Below are positions 1-8,334 of a stretch of DNA of 64,000 nt, piece after piece. A model generated the notes under the pieces. The model had not been told where the DNA came from and did no database searches. It worked only from the letters and a program-made list of their open reading frames with translations. Source of the DNA: Marichromatium purpuratum 984 (lineage in GTDB: Bacteria > Pseudomonadota > Gammaproteobacteria > Chromatiales > Chromatiaceae); contig NZ_CP007031.1 of assembly GCF_000224005.2 (NCBI RefSeq), positions 2,819,001-2,883,000 on the forward strand, in the 5' to 3' direction. Numbering within the stretch: the first letter of the stretch is position 1; the number at the start of each line of letters is the position of its first letter. Made by a program: the position numbers and the translations under genes.

Positions 1-1481
1 GCCAGCCCCTTGATCTCCTGCTCGGCCTGCTTGCGCTCGGTGATGTCGTGGATATAGAGGGTGTAGAAGCGCTCGGACTCGAGCACGATCGGGGCGATCG
101 AGATCTCCACCGGCACCTGCTCGCCGTCGGCGCGGCGCGCGCGCAGCTCGCCACGCCCCTGGGGTCCGGCGTCGGGACGACGCGAGCGCTCGAGCAGCGC
201 GCTGAAGCCCTCGCGCGCGGTCTCGGGCAGGCACTCGCGTACGAACACCAGCCCCAGCGCATGTTGACGACGGTGGCCGAGCAGGCGCTCGGCGGCGGGG
301 TTGAACTCGATGACATGGCCGGCCTGGTCGAGGGTGACGATGGCATCGAGCGAGGCCTCCATCATCGCCGCCTTGAGCGCCTCGCTCTCGCGCATCTCGG
401 CCTGGTGACGACGGTTCATCTCGTCGCGCGCGGCCAGCACCAGCTGACTGAAGTGCTGGATCCACTCCTCGAGCAGCACCAGCTGGTTGCCGCCATGGTA
501 GTCGAAGCCCGGCTCGGCGATGCCGAGGGCGCGCTGGGAGAAGCGCGTCATCCGTTTGAGCACCTTGTTCAGTCGCGAGGAGACGAGATAGATCACCGCG
601 GTGAAGACGATGATGAACACCGCTGCGGCGATCCCGCGCTGGCGCCGCTCGAAGATACTCACATGGCGCGACATCTTCTCCACCGCCGCCTGCGAGACGA
701 AGGTCGCGAACAGCAGGTTGGAGTCGGCGCCCTCGTACTCGGGCAGAGTCTGGGAGGTGATGACATAGAGCGCGTGCCAGCGATCGAGCGTAGTGCCCGG
801 CGGCAGACTCGCGGTATCGAGACTGGCGACGATGCGCTGGTCGTCACCGTCGACCAGCGCCACTGCGGCGCGACCGACATCGACCCCGCGCTGCGAGGCG
901 GCGAGGAAGTCGTCGTCGACCGGCACCAGCACCACCAGATGTCCCATGTCGTAGCCCCCGGCATCGGCCACCGAGTCGCTGACGATCAGATAGAGTCGGT
1001 CGCCGAGACGGTCGATCACGGTGCGCACGTCGCGGGTGTCGAGCAGATTGGAGGGCACCTGCGCGGCAAGGCGCCGGGGCACCGGATGCTCACCGCCCTG
1101 ATAGGTCTCGCGCACCCGCCCCTCGACATCGGTGAGCAGCACATGACTCGGCGGGCTGAGCGCGTCGCGCTCGAAGAAATCCGGCAACCAGTGCGGGCGG
1201 AACTCCTTGTAGAGCACCGGCGGATCGGTCGTCTCGCGTGACCAGAACAGCGGCTCCAGATACTCCGAGAGACGCTGATAGTTGGCCAGCAGCCGAGTGG
1301 TGGCGGCATAGCTCGAGAGATAGCGATCGAAGCGGATCAGGCTCTCGCGGGCACGCAGCTCGAGCTGCGCCTCCAGCTCCTGACCGAAGATCTTGTTGAC
1401 CTGCCGACTCTGGATCTGCTCGAGCATCGCCCACACCACTAGCCCCGCCGTCAGCCCCACCACGATCGAGATCAGCGGCAT
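1..1481 (-). CDS. Membrane PAS-domain sensor protein, 3' end outside the window
   Basis: The reading frame stays open to the left edge, so about 493 N-terminal residues are visible and the output domain is missing. From the chosen start there is a membrane segment (about residues 3-20), a periplasmic sensor region (about 21-280), a second membrane segment near 280-300, and a cytoplasmic PAS domain from about 370. The PAS domain ends in the typical 'DITERKQAE' stretch. Proteins of this build usually continue into a histidine kinase or a GGDEF/EAL module; which one cannot be seen. The ATG at 1481 lacks a clear ribosome site. An in-frame TTG at 1535 would add a basic leader (KRIVIKPFLFRLLRRVP) and is a real alternative. 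It is divergent from the RDD gene. Membrane sensor is firm; ligand and output are unknown. Confidence 0.8.
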   Translation of the reverse strand, partial: MPLISIVVGLTAGLVVWAMLEQIQSRQVNKIFGQELEAQLELRARESLIRFDRYLSSYAATTRLLANYQRLSEYLEPLFWSRETTDPPVLYKEFRPHWLPDFFERDALSPPSHVLLTDVEGRVRETYQGGEHPVPRRLAAQVPSNLLDTRDVRTVIDRLGDRLYLIVSDSVADAGGYDMGHLVVLVPVDDDFLAASQRGVDVGRAAVALVDGDDQRIVASLDTASLPPGTTLDRWHALYVITSQTLPEYEGADSNLLFATFVSQAAVEKMSRHVSIFERRQRGIAAAVFIIVFTAVIYLVSSRLNKVLKRMTRFSQRALGIAEPGFDYHGGNQLVLLEEWIQHFSQLVLAARDEMNRRHQAEMRESEALKAAMMEASLDAIVTLDQAGHVIEFNPAAERLLGHRRQHALGLVFVRECLPETAREGFSALLERSRRPDAGPQGRGELRARRADGEQVPVEISIAPIVLESERFYTLYIHDITERKQAEQEIKGL

Positions 1482-1573
1482 CGGCACGCGTCGCAACAGA
1501 CGGAACAAAAATGGTTTAATGACGATCCGCTTCAAGCTTGGCAACTCAACTCAACACTCAACCAACACAACCA

Positions 1574-2035
1574 ATGGACACCATGGACTTCGATATCACC
1601 CGCGCCCAGAGCCCTTCCCTGCTGCGACGTCTCGGTGCGATCTTCTACGACAGCCTGCTGCTGGTCGGCATCCTGATGATCGTCACCGGACTCGTCGCCA
1701 TCCCCTACGGCCTGATCACCGGCGGTAACTACTACGAGAACGCCATGGCGATCAACCTGCTGCGTCTGCTCATGGTGCTGGTGGTCGCCGCCTTCTTCAT
1801 CTACTTCTGGACCCACGGCGGCCAGACCCTGGGGATGCGCGCCTGGCGTATCCGCGCGCTCGACGGCAACGGTGAGCCGCTGACCTTCCACTCGGCCCTG
1901 CGCCGCTTCATCTGGGCCTGCATCGGTCTGCTGCCGGGTGGCATGGGACTGCTGTGGTGTCTGTTCGACCGCAACAAGTTCGCCTGGCACGACCAGCACT
2001 CGCGCACCCGTCTGGTCCTGCTCGCCAAGCAGTGA
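1574..2035 (+). CDS. RDD family integral membrane protein
   Basis: A protein of about 153 residues with the RDD fold: an N-terminal helix with the Arg...Asp signature ('RRLGAIFYDSLLL'), then two further hydrophobic segments and a conserved 'GQTLGMRAWRIR' motif after the second. RDD proteins are small inner-membrane proteins of mostly unknown function, some implicated in ion or substrate transport. Three in-frame starts exist (TTG 1538, ATG 1574, ATG 1583) and none has a clear ribosome site. I chose 1574 because it leaves room for a divergent promoter between this gene and the sensor on the other strand. Family assignment is good; role unknown. Confidence 0.8.
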   Translation: MDTMDFDITRAQSPSLLRRLGAIFYDSLLLVGILMIVTGLVAIPYGLITGGNYYENAMAINLLRLLMVLVVAAFFIYFWTHGGQTLGMRAWRIRALDGNGEPLTFHSALRRFIWACIGLLPGGMGLLWCLFDRNKFAWHDQHSRTRLVLLAKQ

Positions 2036-2041
2036 AGCACG

Positions 2042-2069
2042 CCGCCGGGCACCACGCGGTGCCCGGCGG
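2042..2069. terminator. Hairpin between convergent RDD and lptG genes
   Basis: A perfect 12-bp stem (CCGCCGGGCACC with its complement) around a 4-nt loop fills the 36-nt gap between two converging genes. There is no U-tract on either side, so it is a terminator-like hairpin by position and strength rather than a classical intrinsic terminator. Confidence 0.6.
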
Positions 2070-2071
2070 GC

Positions 2072-3136
2072 TCAACCGACGCGGCGCAGCAACAGCAGCG
2101 CCCCGGTCCCGAACAGCAGCGGCGGGGCCAGTGCCGCAAGCAGCGGACTCAAGCCGAAGAGCAGCGCCAGATAGGCCAGTGTCCGGCTGATCAGATAGTA
2201 CAGGATGCCGATCAACACCCCGGCGAAGATCCGTCGCCCCATCCCCGTGCTGCGTGCCGAGCCGAGCAGGATCGGGATCGCCACGAAGATCATCGACAGC
2301 GTCAGTACCGGGTGCAGCACCTTGCCCCAGAAGGCAACTTCGTAGGCGCCAGCGTCCTGACCATTGACGCGCATGAAGCGAATGTACTTGTAGAGTCCCC
2401 ACACCGGCAGTGCCTGGGGCTCGGCCACCACCACCTTGAGCAGCCCCGGGTCGAGCATCGAATCCCAGCGCGCCTGGGCGATACGCTCGACCACCACCCC
2501 GCCGGGCCGCACCCGGCTGCGCGCAATCCCCTGCAGCACCCAGCCATCGTCGACATAGCGCGCCCCCTCGGCATGGGTCGACACCAGGGTGCCGGCGGCA
2601 GTATCGAGCTGGAAGATCGAGATGTCACTCAGACTGGTACCGGAGCGGATCTCGCGGATGTTGACATAGGCGCCGTCGTCGACCGCCCAGAAACCGTCGG
2701 CGGTCTGCTGCGCCACCTCACCAGAGAGCGTCTCGCGTCTGAGTTCGGCGCCGCGCTGCTCGGCCAGCGGGGCGAGCACCTCGCCGAGCACCACCGCCAG
2801 CAACGCCAGCAGCAGCCCACCGAGCAGCGCCGCGCGCACGATCTGCGCCACCGACACCCCGGCGGCGCGCAGCGCCACCAGCTCCGAGCGGCTCGCCAGC
2901 GTGCCCAGACCGACCAGGGCTCCGATCAGGGTGGCGATGGGAAAGAGCTGATAGGCATAGCCGGGCAGGCTCAACAGCATGAAGGTCATGGCCCCACCGA
3001 AACCATAGCCGTCGACCCCGGCGGCCTCCATCTCGTCGGCGAGCACGAAGAACCCGAGCAGGGGCAACAGCACCCCGAGCGTCACCAGGGTGCCAACGAC
3101 AACGGCGCCCCCGAGGTAGCGATCGATGATCCGCAT
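2072..3136 (-). CDS. lptG: LPS export permease LptG
   Basis: LptG is one of the two inner-membrane permeases of the LptB2FG transporter, which extracts lipopolysaccharide from the inner membrane and passes it to the LptC-LptA bridge. The 354-residue product has the family layout: membrane helices at the N-terminus (about 8-35, 50-75, 90-125), a periplasmic beta-jellyroll region (about 130-260), and C-terminal helices. The motif 'VNGQDAGAYEVAFWGKVLHP' and the N-terminal 'IIDRYLGG' resemble E. coli LptG rather than LptF. LptF is normally encoded directly upstream in the same direction, with pepA divergent beyond it. Here only 239 nt separate this start from pepA, so lptF is not at its usual place. 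Confidence 0.93.
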   Translation of the reverse strand: MRIIDRYLGGAVVVGTLVTLGVLLPLLGFFVLADEMEAAGVDGYGFGGAMTFMLLSLPGYAYQLFPIATLIGALVGLGTLASRSELVALRAAGVSVAQIVRAALLGGLLLALLAVVLGEVLAPLAEQRGAELRRETLSGEVAQQTADGFWAVDDGAYVNIREIRSGTSLSDISIFQLDTAAGTLVSTHAEGARYVDDGWVLQGIARSRVRPGGVVVERIAQARWDSMLDPGLLKVVVAEPQALPVWGLYKYIRFMRVNGQDAGAYEVAFWGKVLHPVLTLSMIFVAIPILLGSARSTGMGRRIFAGVLIGILYYLISRTLAYLALLFGLSPLLAALAPPLLFGTGALLLLRRVG

Positions 3137-3375
3137 CGCTCAGTCCCGCCCCAAACGGGCGCTGCGGAACGAGCAGGAGGTCAGGGAGCCGAGTTTCAGC
3201 ACGCGCATTTCTTCCGGTAGACTCGATGCCCACATCCTAACATCCGCGCGCGCCGACCCTCACCCGATCACCTCGGCGACGCCGGACGATGCGCGTCGAA
3301 CGCACACCTCTCGCGGCCCCGACACCGGCACCCGACCGGGTTGCCGACCCGTGCCGCCATTGCAGGAGCCCTAGC

Positions 3376-4884
3376 ATGGAATTCAAGATCAAGACCGGCG
3401 ACCTCGCCAAGCAGAAGACCCCCTGTCTCGTCCTCGGCGTATTCGAGAAGCACAAGCTCGGCGCCCCCGCCGAGGCCGTCGACAAGGCTTGCGACGGCAA
3501 GCTCGCCGCACTGCTGAAGAAGGGCGACATGCGCGGCGAGAGCGGCCGCACCCTGCTGCTCTACGGCCTGCCCGGCGTCGCCGCCGAGCGGGTACTGCTG
3601 GTCGGCTGCGGCAAGCGCAAGGACTTCGATCGTGCCGCTCAGCGCAAGGCCGTCACCGCCGCAGTCGACGCCCTCGCCAAGCTCAATGCCAGCGAGGCGC
3701 TGTGCGCCCTCGCCGAGCCGCTGTCACGCGAGGATGATCGCTACCTGAGGCTGCGTGACACCGTGGTCGCCGCCGCCGCGCGCGACTATCGCTACACCCA
3801 CACCAAGGACGCCGACAAGCTGCCCAAGGTCGCGCTCAAGCGCCTCGCGCTGTGGATCGAGAAGAAGACCGAACAGGCCATCGCCACACAGGCCATCGCC
3901 CATGGCCGGGCGATCGGCGACGGCGTCGCGCTGGCGCGCGAACTCGGCAACCTGCCGGGCAATATCTGCACCCCGAGCTATCTCGCCGAACAGGCCGAAA
4001 CGCTGGCTGCCGATCACCCCAAGCTCACCACCGAGATCCTCGACGAGGCGGCCATGGCCGAGCTGGGCATGGGCGCGCTGCTCTCGGTCTCGCGCGGCAG
4101 CCGTCAGCCAGCAAAACTGATCGTGATGCACTATCGCGGTGGTACCGAGGAGGCCAAGCCGGTGGTGCTGGTCGGCAAGGGGCTGACCTTTGACGCCGGT
4201 GGCATCTCACTCAAGCCCGCCGCGCAGATGGACGAGATGAAATATGACATGTGCGGCGGTGCGAGCGTGTTCGGCGTGCTTCAGGCCGCTTGCGCGCTGG
4301 AGTTGCCGATCAACCTCGTCGGCGTGGTACCGGCCTCGGAGAACCTGCCCGACGGCGCGGCCAACAAGCCCGGCGACATCGTCACCAGCATGTCGGGCCA
4401 GACTATCGAGATCCTCAACACCGACGCCGAGGGTCGACTGATCCTCTGCGATGCGCTCACCTACAGCAAGCGCTTCGAGCCTGAGCTGGTGGTCGACATC
4501 GCCACCCTCACCGGCGCCTGCATGATCGCGCTCGGCGCTCATGCCTCCGGGCTGTTCACCGCCGACGAGGCGCTCGCCGACGAACTACTCGCCGCCGGCG
4601 AGCGTGCCAATGATCGCGCCTGGCGGATGCCGCTGTGGGACGACTACCAGTCGCAGCTCGACAGCAACTTCGCCGACATGGGCAACGTCGGCGGGCGCGA
4701 GGGCGGGGCCATCACCGCCGCCTGCTTCCTCTCGCGCTTCACCAAGGACTACCGCTGGGCACACCTCGACATCGCCGGTACCGCCTGGCTCGGCGGCAAG
4801 CAGAAGGGCGGCACCGGTCGTCCGGTGGCGCTGCTCACCGAGCTGCTGCTGACACGCGCCGGGGTCGCGCCCCAGGCCGGCTGA
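3376..4884 (+). CDS. pepA: Leucyl aminopeptidase (cytosol aminopeptidase)
   Basis: A di-metal M17 aminopeptidase that removes N-terminal residues from peptides in the cytoplasm; in E. coli PepA also acts as an accessory DNA-binding protein in Xer recombination and carAB control. The product has 502 residues, the usual family length. The signature NTDAEGRL is present, as are the metal and catalytic residues in 'KGLTFDAGGISLKP' and 'DEMKYDMCG'. The start at 3376 is chosen because an AGGAG lies 8 nt upstream; longer in-frame starts extend into low-quality sequence. A strong hairpin follows the stop. In many gammaproteobacteria holC and valS follow pepA; here degenerate sequence follows. Confidence 0.96.
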   Translation: MEFKIKTGDLAKQKTPCLVLGVFEKHKLGAPAEAVDKACDGKLAALLKKGDMRGESGRTLLLYGLPGVAAERVLLVGCGKRKDFDRAAQRKAVTAAVDALAKLNASEALCALAEPLSREDDRYLRLRDTVVAAAARDYRYTHTKDADKLPKVALKRLALWIEKKTEQAIATQAIAHGRAIGDGVALARELGNLPGNICTPSYLAEQAETLAADHPKLTTEILDEAAMAELGMGALLSVSRGSRQPAKLIVMHYRGGTEEAKPVVLVGKGLTFDAGGISLKPAAQMDEMKYDMCGGASVFGVLQAACALELPINLVGVVPASENLPDGAANKPGDIVTSMSGQTIEILNTDAEGRLILCDALTYSKRFEPELVVDIATLTGACMIALGAHASGLFTADEALADELLAAGERANDRAWRMPLWDDYQSQLDSNFADMGNVGGREGGAITAACFLSRFTKDYRWAHLDIAGTAWLGGKQKGGTGRPVALLTELLLTRAGVAPQAG

Positions 4885-4890
4885 ACGAGA

Positions 4891-4923
4891 CGCGCCCCGC
4901 CGGACCAGATCCGGCGGGGCGCG
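4891..4923 (+). terminator. Terminator hairpin after pepA
   Basis: A perfect 14-bp GC-rich stem (CGCGCCCCGCCGGA and its complement) with a 5-nt loop begins 7 nt after the pepA stop codon. No T-run follows, so its strength rests on the stem alone. Confidence 0.7.
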
Positions 4924-5242
4924 CACCGGGTCGGGGGGGCTCCCTCCGATCAAGACGACCGTCTCCAGCCTCGGCGCGACCAGTCGCGCGCCAGGGACTC
5001 GCGCAGGATTGCCTCGGCGTCGACCCACTCCAGTGTCTCGTTGAAAGCCTGACGCCAGCCCCTCCCGGCGTAAGAACATCTGCAGTCCGCCGCCACCGGT
5101 CCCGCCCTTGCGCATCTCCTCACGGTTCACGCGCCACCGGATCATCGAGCACATGGCTGTCGATCACCGCCCCAGCGAACGCGCCCGGTTCGCCGGCGGA
5201 CGACACTGGACGATGCCGCTCACTGCCAACTCGATGACACGC
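4924..5242. other. Gene debris, no intact gene
   Basis: No convincing gene. On the minus strand there are short protein-like stretches in different frames, for example one ending '...ETLEWVDAEAILRESLARD...' with a stop near 4948, and another around 5000-5150. This looks like the decayed 3' part of a gene that also included the sensor remnant at 5243-5690. I cannot name the original domain. Confidence 0.35.
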
Positions 5243-5690
5243 TCACGGATCAACCCGATGACACGATGGTGCGCGCACGCCAGGAATCGGCCGGCGATCC
5301 AGCACCAACCGGGTGCGGCACAAAGCTCGCCCAGACCGCCAGCACCAGATGAGCAGCGGCACGATCAATAGGTCTCGCATCAGTGCTGGCCACACCACCT
5401 GATACGGCGACGCGGTCTCGGCGCGAGCGCAGGGAATGGCGTCTTCGGCCACCGTTGCGACAATCACCAGATGGCCGATCTCAGCGCGCTGGATCCCGTC
5501 GATGGTCGTGATCGCAAAGTCCCACAGCGATTTGGCCAGAGCGCTCTCCAGGCGCTCGAGAGCGGCACCGATGTCATGTTGCTGACGCGCGGTCTCGATA
5601 GCCTTGGTCCACATCGTGAACACTCTGACCGAGCAGTCCCAACGAGACTGCCAGGATCGTTACCGCCTCCAGCCCACGTATCATCGTCAT
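5243..5690 (-). pseudogene. Frameshifted membrane sensor remnant
   Basis: A ribosome site (AAGGA) precedes an ATG at 5690, which opens a 38-residue frame with a typical N-terminal membrane helix (MIRGLEAVTILAVSLGLLGQ) and stops at 5574. A second minus-strand frame overlaps it (open 5243-5623). It reads like the continuation of a periplasmic sensor: 'ALAKSLWDFAITTIDGIQ' resembles the segment common in sensor proteins with an N-terminal periplasmic domain, and is followed by a second membrane helix (LMRDLLIVPLLIW). The two frames together give TM, periplasmic domain, TM and then nothing recognisable. A single indel near 5600-5620 plus loss of the output domain explains it. Its original output function is unknown. 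Confidence 0.5.
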
Positions 5691-6257
5691 CACATCCTTA
5701 TTCGGTGACGCTCGAATAGCGATAGCGACGGATCAGGAGTACGCCCCGGGGCGTTCGGCACATCACCGTCGACGCGCGATCACGGTGTCGAAGGCGCGAC
5801 CGAGCGATCCAGCCAATGGTACGAAACGGTGAAAGAGGCGAGCGGACACAACACGCGCGACCAGAGCGACAGACAGCCGCTGCCGATGGCCATCACCCGT
5901 ATCCAGACTATTCTCTAATAGATGCATCATGGCGAGGGGGCTGGATCGGCGGAGACGGATAGACACCGCTTGACAACGGCCGAGGCGACATGACTTACGA
6001 CAAGATTCCTTGCGCATGCCGAGCAGCGAGCAGCGAGCAGACAGCCGCGCGCTTCACGCGGGAACAGCGAGGACGACCCGAACCCGGCCGGACGCGATGG
6101 CGCCCCCCAAGGGCCGCACGCATCACCACACACCCAATGTCGCGAACTCAACGACCAGGACACCGCCTCACGCCCGACACAGTCTCCACCGGCGGTCGAG
6201 GAGTCCGCACACGACCTTGTACCACCCATGGGGTCGCAGACTGAGACGTTGAGCCGC
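5691..6257. other. Intergenic region without a recognised gene
   Basis: About 570 nt in which I see no coding signal on either strand, only short frames of low complexity. It holds a short GC palindrome near 5742-5755 and presumably the promoter of the downstream GGDEF/EAL gene. No RNA gene is recognised. Confidence 0.4.
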
Positions 6258-8291
6258 ATGCTCCATAAGAATTCAATAAAATTCAAATTGATATTCGTGA
6301 TCTCGGTGATCACGCTGCTGCTGATGTGCGTCCTCTTCTTTCTCCAGCTCTACAACTCATTCCGGCTCGAATCAGAAATCGAACGCAGCAGCCTCAGCAC
6401 CCTGCAGGATCATATCGAGCAGGAGCACGCCGCGATGGTCGACAGGTTCGAGGAGGACATCGAGCACTATCTGCAGATGATGGCCCTCACCGTCGCCCAC
6501 GAACTCTACAACCTCAACCTGCTCTCGCTCCAGGACAAGACCACCAAGCTCGTCCAACACCAGGCGCTGTGCTCGATCGCGGTGGTCGACAACCTCACCC
6601 ACGAGGCGATCGCCAGCGCGCGGCGCCAGGAGGTGGGCGGCTGCATGCCGCGCACCTTGGAGATCGTCTACAACGACGAGTCGATCGGTCGGCTCGAGGT
6701 CGAATACACCCTGGCCCCGATCCAGCAACTCATCGAGGAGAAGCGACGCCAGTTGCACGAGACCCGCGCGCACCTGCACCAGGACATCGCCAGCGCCACC
6801 CGCGAGAGCATCATCGTCCAGACGCTGATCTATCTGTTCGTCACCCTGATCCTGGTTCGCCTGACCGCGCGTCAGATCAATCGCAACATCATCAACCCCA
6901 TCTACGCTCTGATGGACGACATGCAGCGGATGCACAGCCAGGACCCGGTCGCGCTGCAACTCAGGAGCCGTCCTCACAGTAATGACGAACTCGGCAAGCT
7001 CAGCCGCTATTTCTACGACAACATCGCCGAGCTGATCTCTCAGCTCAACCAACGCGCCAACTACGACAATCTCACCCGCCTGCTCTCGCGCCAACGCCTG
7101 ATCTACGATATCGAGCACGCCGCCAGCTTCAACCTCGCGATCCTCGACATCGACCGCTTCAAGGAGGTCAACAACTTTCTCGGCATGAACGCCGGCGACG
7201 ACTTCCTGCGCTCGACCGCCACCCTGCTGCGCCAGTTCTTCGCTCACCAGCCCTACGCCATCTATCGACTCAACGGCGACGAGTTCGCCATCTTCGACAG
7301 TCGGGGCGATGAGGTGGAGGAGTTCGAGATGCACATCCAGGCCTTCGTCGAGCGCTTCGGCAACAGGGAGCAGACCGTCAAGGGCGAGACCATCACCGCT
7401 TCGATCAGCGCCGGCATCGCCAGCAGCCGCCACTCCAGCCCGATCGTCGCCGCCACCACCGCCCTCAAGTACGCCAAGCTCAAGCACACCAAGGTCGCCA
7501 CCTTCCAGGAGGACCTGCCCATCCTCAAGGAGTACCAGCAGAACCTGAAGACCACCCGGGTCATTCGCAAGGCGATCACCCAGGACTGGATCACCCCTCA
7601 CTTCCAGCCGATCCAGGATGTCCGTACCGGCCGAGTCTGCAAGTACGAGGCACTGATGCGCATCAGCGACGCCGAGGGCACTCTCTACCTCCCCGCAGAG
7701 TTCCTCGCCGTGTCCAAGCGCTCGGGCAACTACAAAGAGCTGTCGGCGAGCATGATCCGCAAGTCGGTCGCCTGCTTCAGCGCCACCGAGCTGGCCCTGA
7801 GCATCAACCTCGCGATCGAGGACATCGAGGAGAGCGACATCCTCGACACCCTCGCAACACTGCAGCGCCAGTACAACGTCATGGACCGGCTGATCTTCGA
7901 GATCACCGAGCAGGAAGGCTTCTCCAGCCCGGAGCGGATCAAGGCCTTCATCGACCAGGTCAAGCGCCTCGGCGCACGGGTGGCGATCGACGACTTCGGC
8001 AGCGGCTACTCCAACTTCGAGACCCTGATCCATCTCGACATCGATTTCCTCAAGATCGACGGCTCGCTGATCAAGAACATCCTCACCGACCCCCATGCCG
8101 AGGTCATCGTCGAGACCATCGTCGACTTCGCTCGACGGCTCGGCATCAAGACCATCGCCGAGTTCGTCAGCGACGAGGCGATCTATCGCAAGATCGCCTC
8201 CCTCGGGGTCGATTTCGCCCAGGGTTACTACATCGGCAAGCCCGCCCCACTGATCAACCACAGGATCAACAGCCTTGATCGCCGAACGTGA
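6258..8291 (+). CDS. Membrane GGDEF-EAL protein, likely c-di-GMP phosphodiesterase
   Basis: A 677-residue cyclic-di-GMP signalling protein. It has an N-terminal membrane helix (about 8-33), a periplasmic region to about 180, a second helix (about 182-205), a HAMP-like linker, a GGDEF domain (about 267-420) and an EAL domain (about 445-670). The GGDEF active-site loop is NGDEF (near residue 339), so cyclase activity is doubtful. The EAL domain keeps the catalytic pattern: EAL in 'KYEALMRI', 'SINLA', 'FEITEQE', 'DDFGSGYSN' and 'LKIDGSLIK'. It therefore probably degrades c-di-GMP, with the GGDEF part regulatory. The start at 6258 puts the membrane helix at the usual distance; an ATG at 6228 is possible and neither has a strong ribosome site. 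The next gene, a Cache receptor, is 43 nt downstream. Confidence 0.9.
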   Translation: MLHKNSIKFKLIFVISVITLLLMCVLFFLQLYNSFRLESEIERSSLSTLQDHIEQEHAAMVDRFEEDIEHYLQMMALTVAHELYNLNLLSLQDKTTKLVQHQALCSIAVVDNLTHEAIASARRQEVGGCMPRTLEIVYNDESIGRLEVEYTLAPIQQLIEEKRRQLHETRAHLHQDIASATRESIIVQTLIYLFVTLILVRLTARQINRNIINPIYALMDDMQRMHSQDPVALQLRSRPHSNDELGKLSRYFYDNIAELISQLNQRANYDNLTRLLSRQRLIYDIEHAASFNLAILDIDRFKEVNNFLGMNAGDDFLRSTATLLRQFFAHQPYAIYRLNGDEFAIFDSRGDEVEEFEMHIQAFVERFGNREQTVKGETITASISAGIASSRHSSPIVAATTALKYAKLKHTKVATFQEDLPILKEYQQNLKTTRVIRKAITQDWITPHFQPIQDVRTGRVCKYEALMRISDAEGTLYLPAEFLAVSKRSGNYKELSASMIRKSVACFSATELALSINLAIEDIEESDILDTLATLQRQYNVMDRLIFEITEQEGFSSPERIKAFIDQVKRLGARVAIDDFGSGYSNFETLIHLDIDFLKIDGSLIKNILTDPHAEVIVETIVDFARRLGIKTIAEFVSDEAIYRKIASLGVDFAQGYYIGKPAPLINHRINSLDRRT

Positions 8292-8320
8292 TTCACTAGG
8301 GTCGGATGGAACAGCTGCGG

Positions 8321-8326
8321 TATAAT
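8321..8326 (+). promoter_or_regulatory. TATAAT -10 box close to a start codon
   Basis: A consensus TATAAT lies only 8 nt before the ATG of the Cache-AlbA_2 gene, inside a GCGG-N6-CCGC dyad. No ribosome site lies between. If used, transcription would begin at or within a few bases of the ATG, giving a leaderless message. No good -35 box is seen at 17 nt, so this is a candidate only. Confidence 0.35.
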
Positions 8327-8334
8327 CCGCGACC

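Noticed and set aside
3140-3235. A 31-codon minus-strand frame ending 3 nt before lptG
   Set aside because: Too short to support as a gene; mentioned only in the lptF finding.
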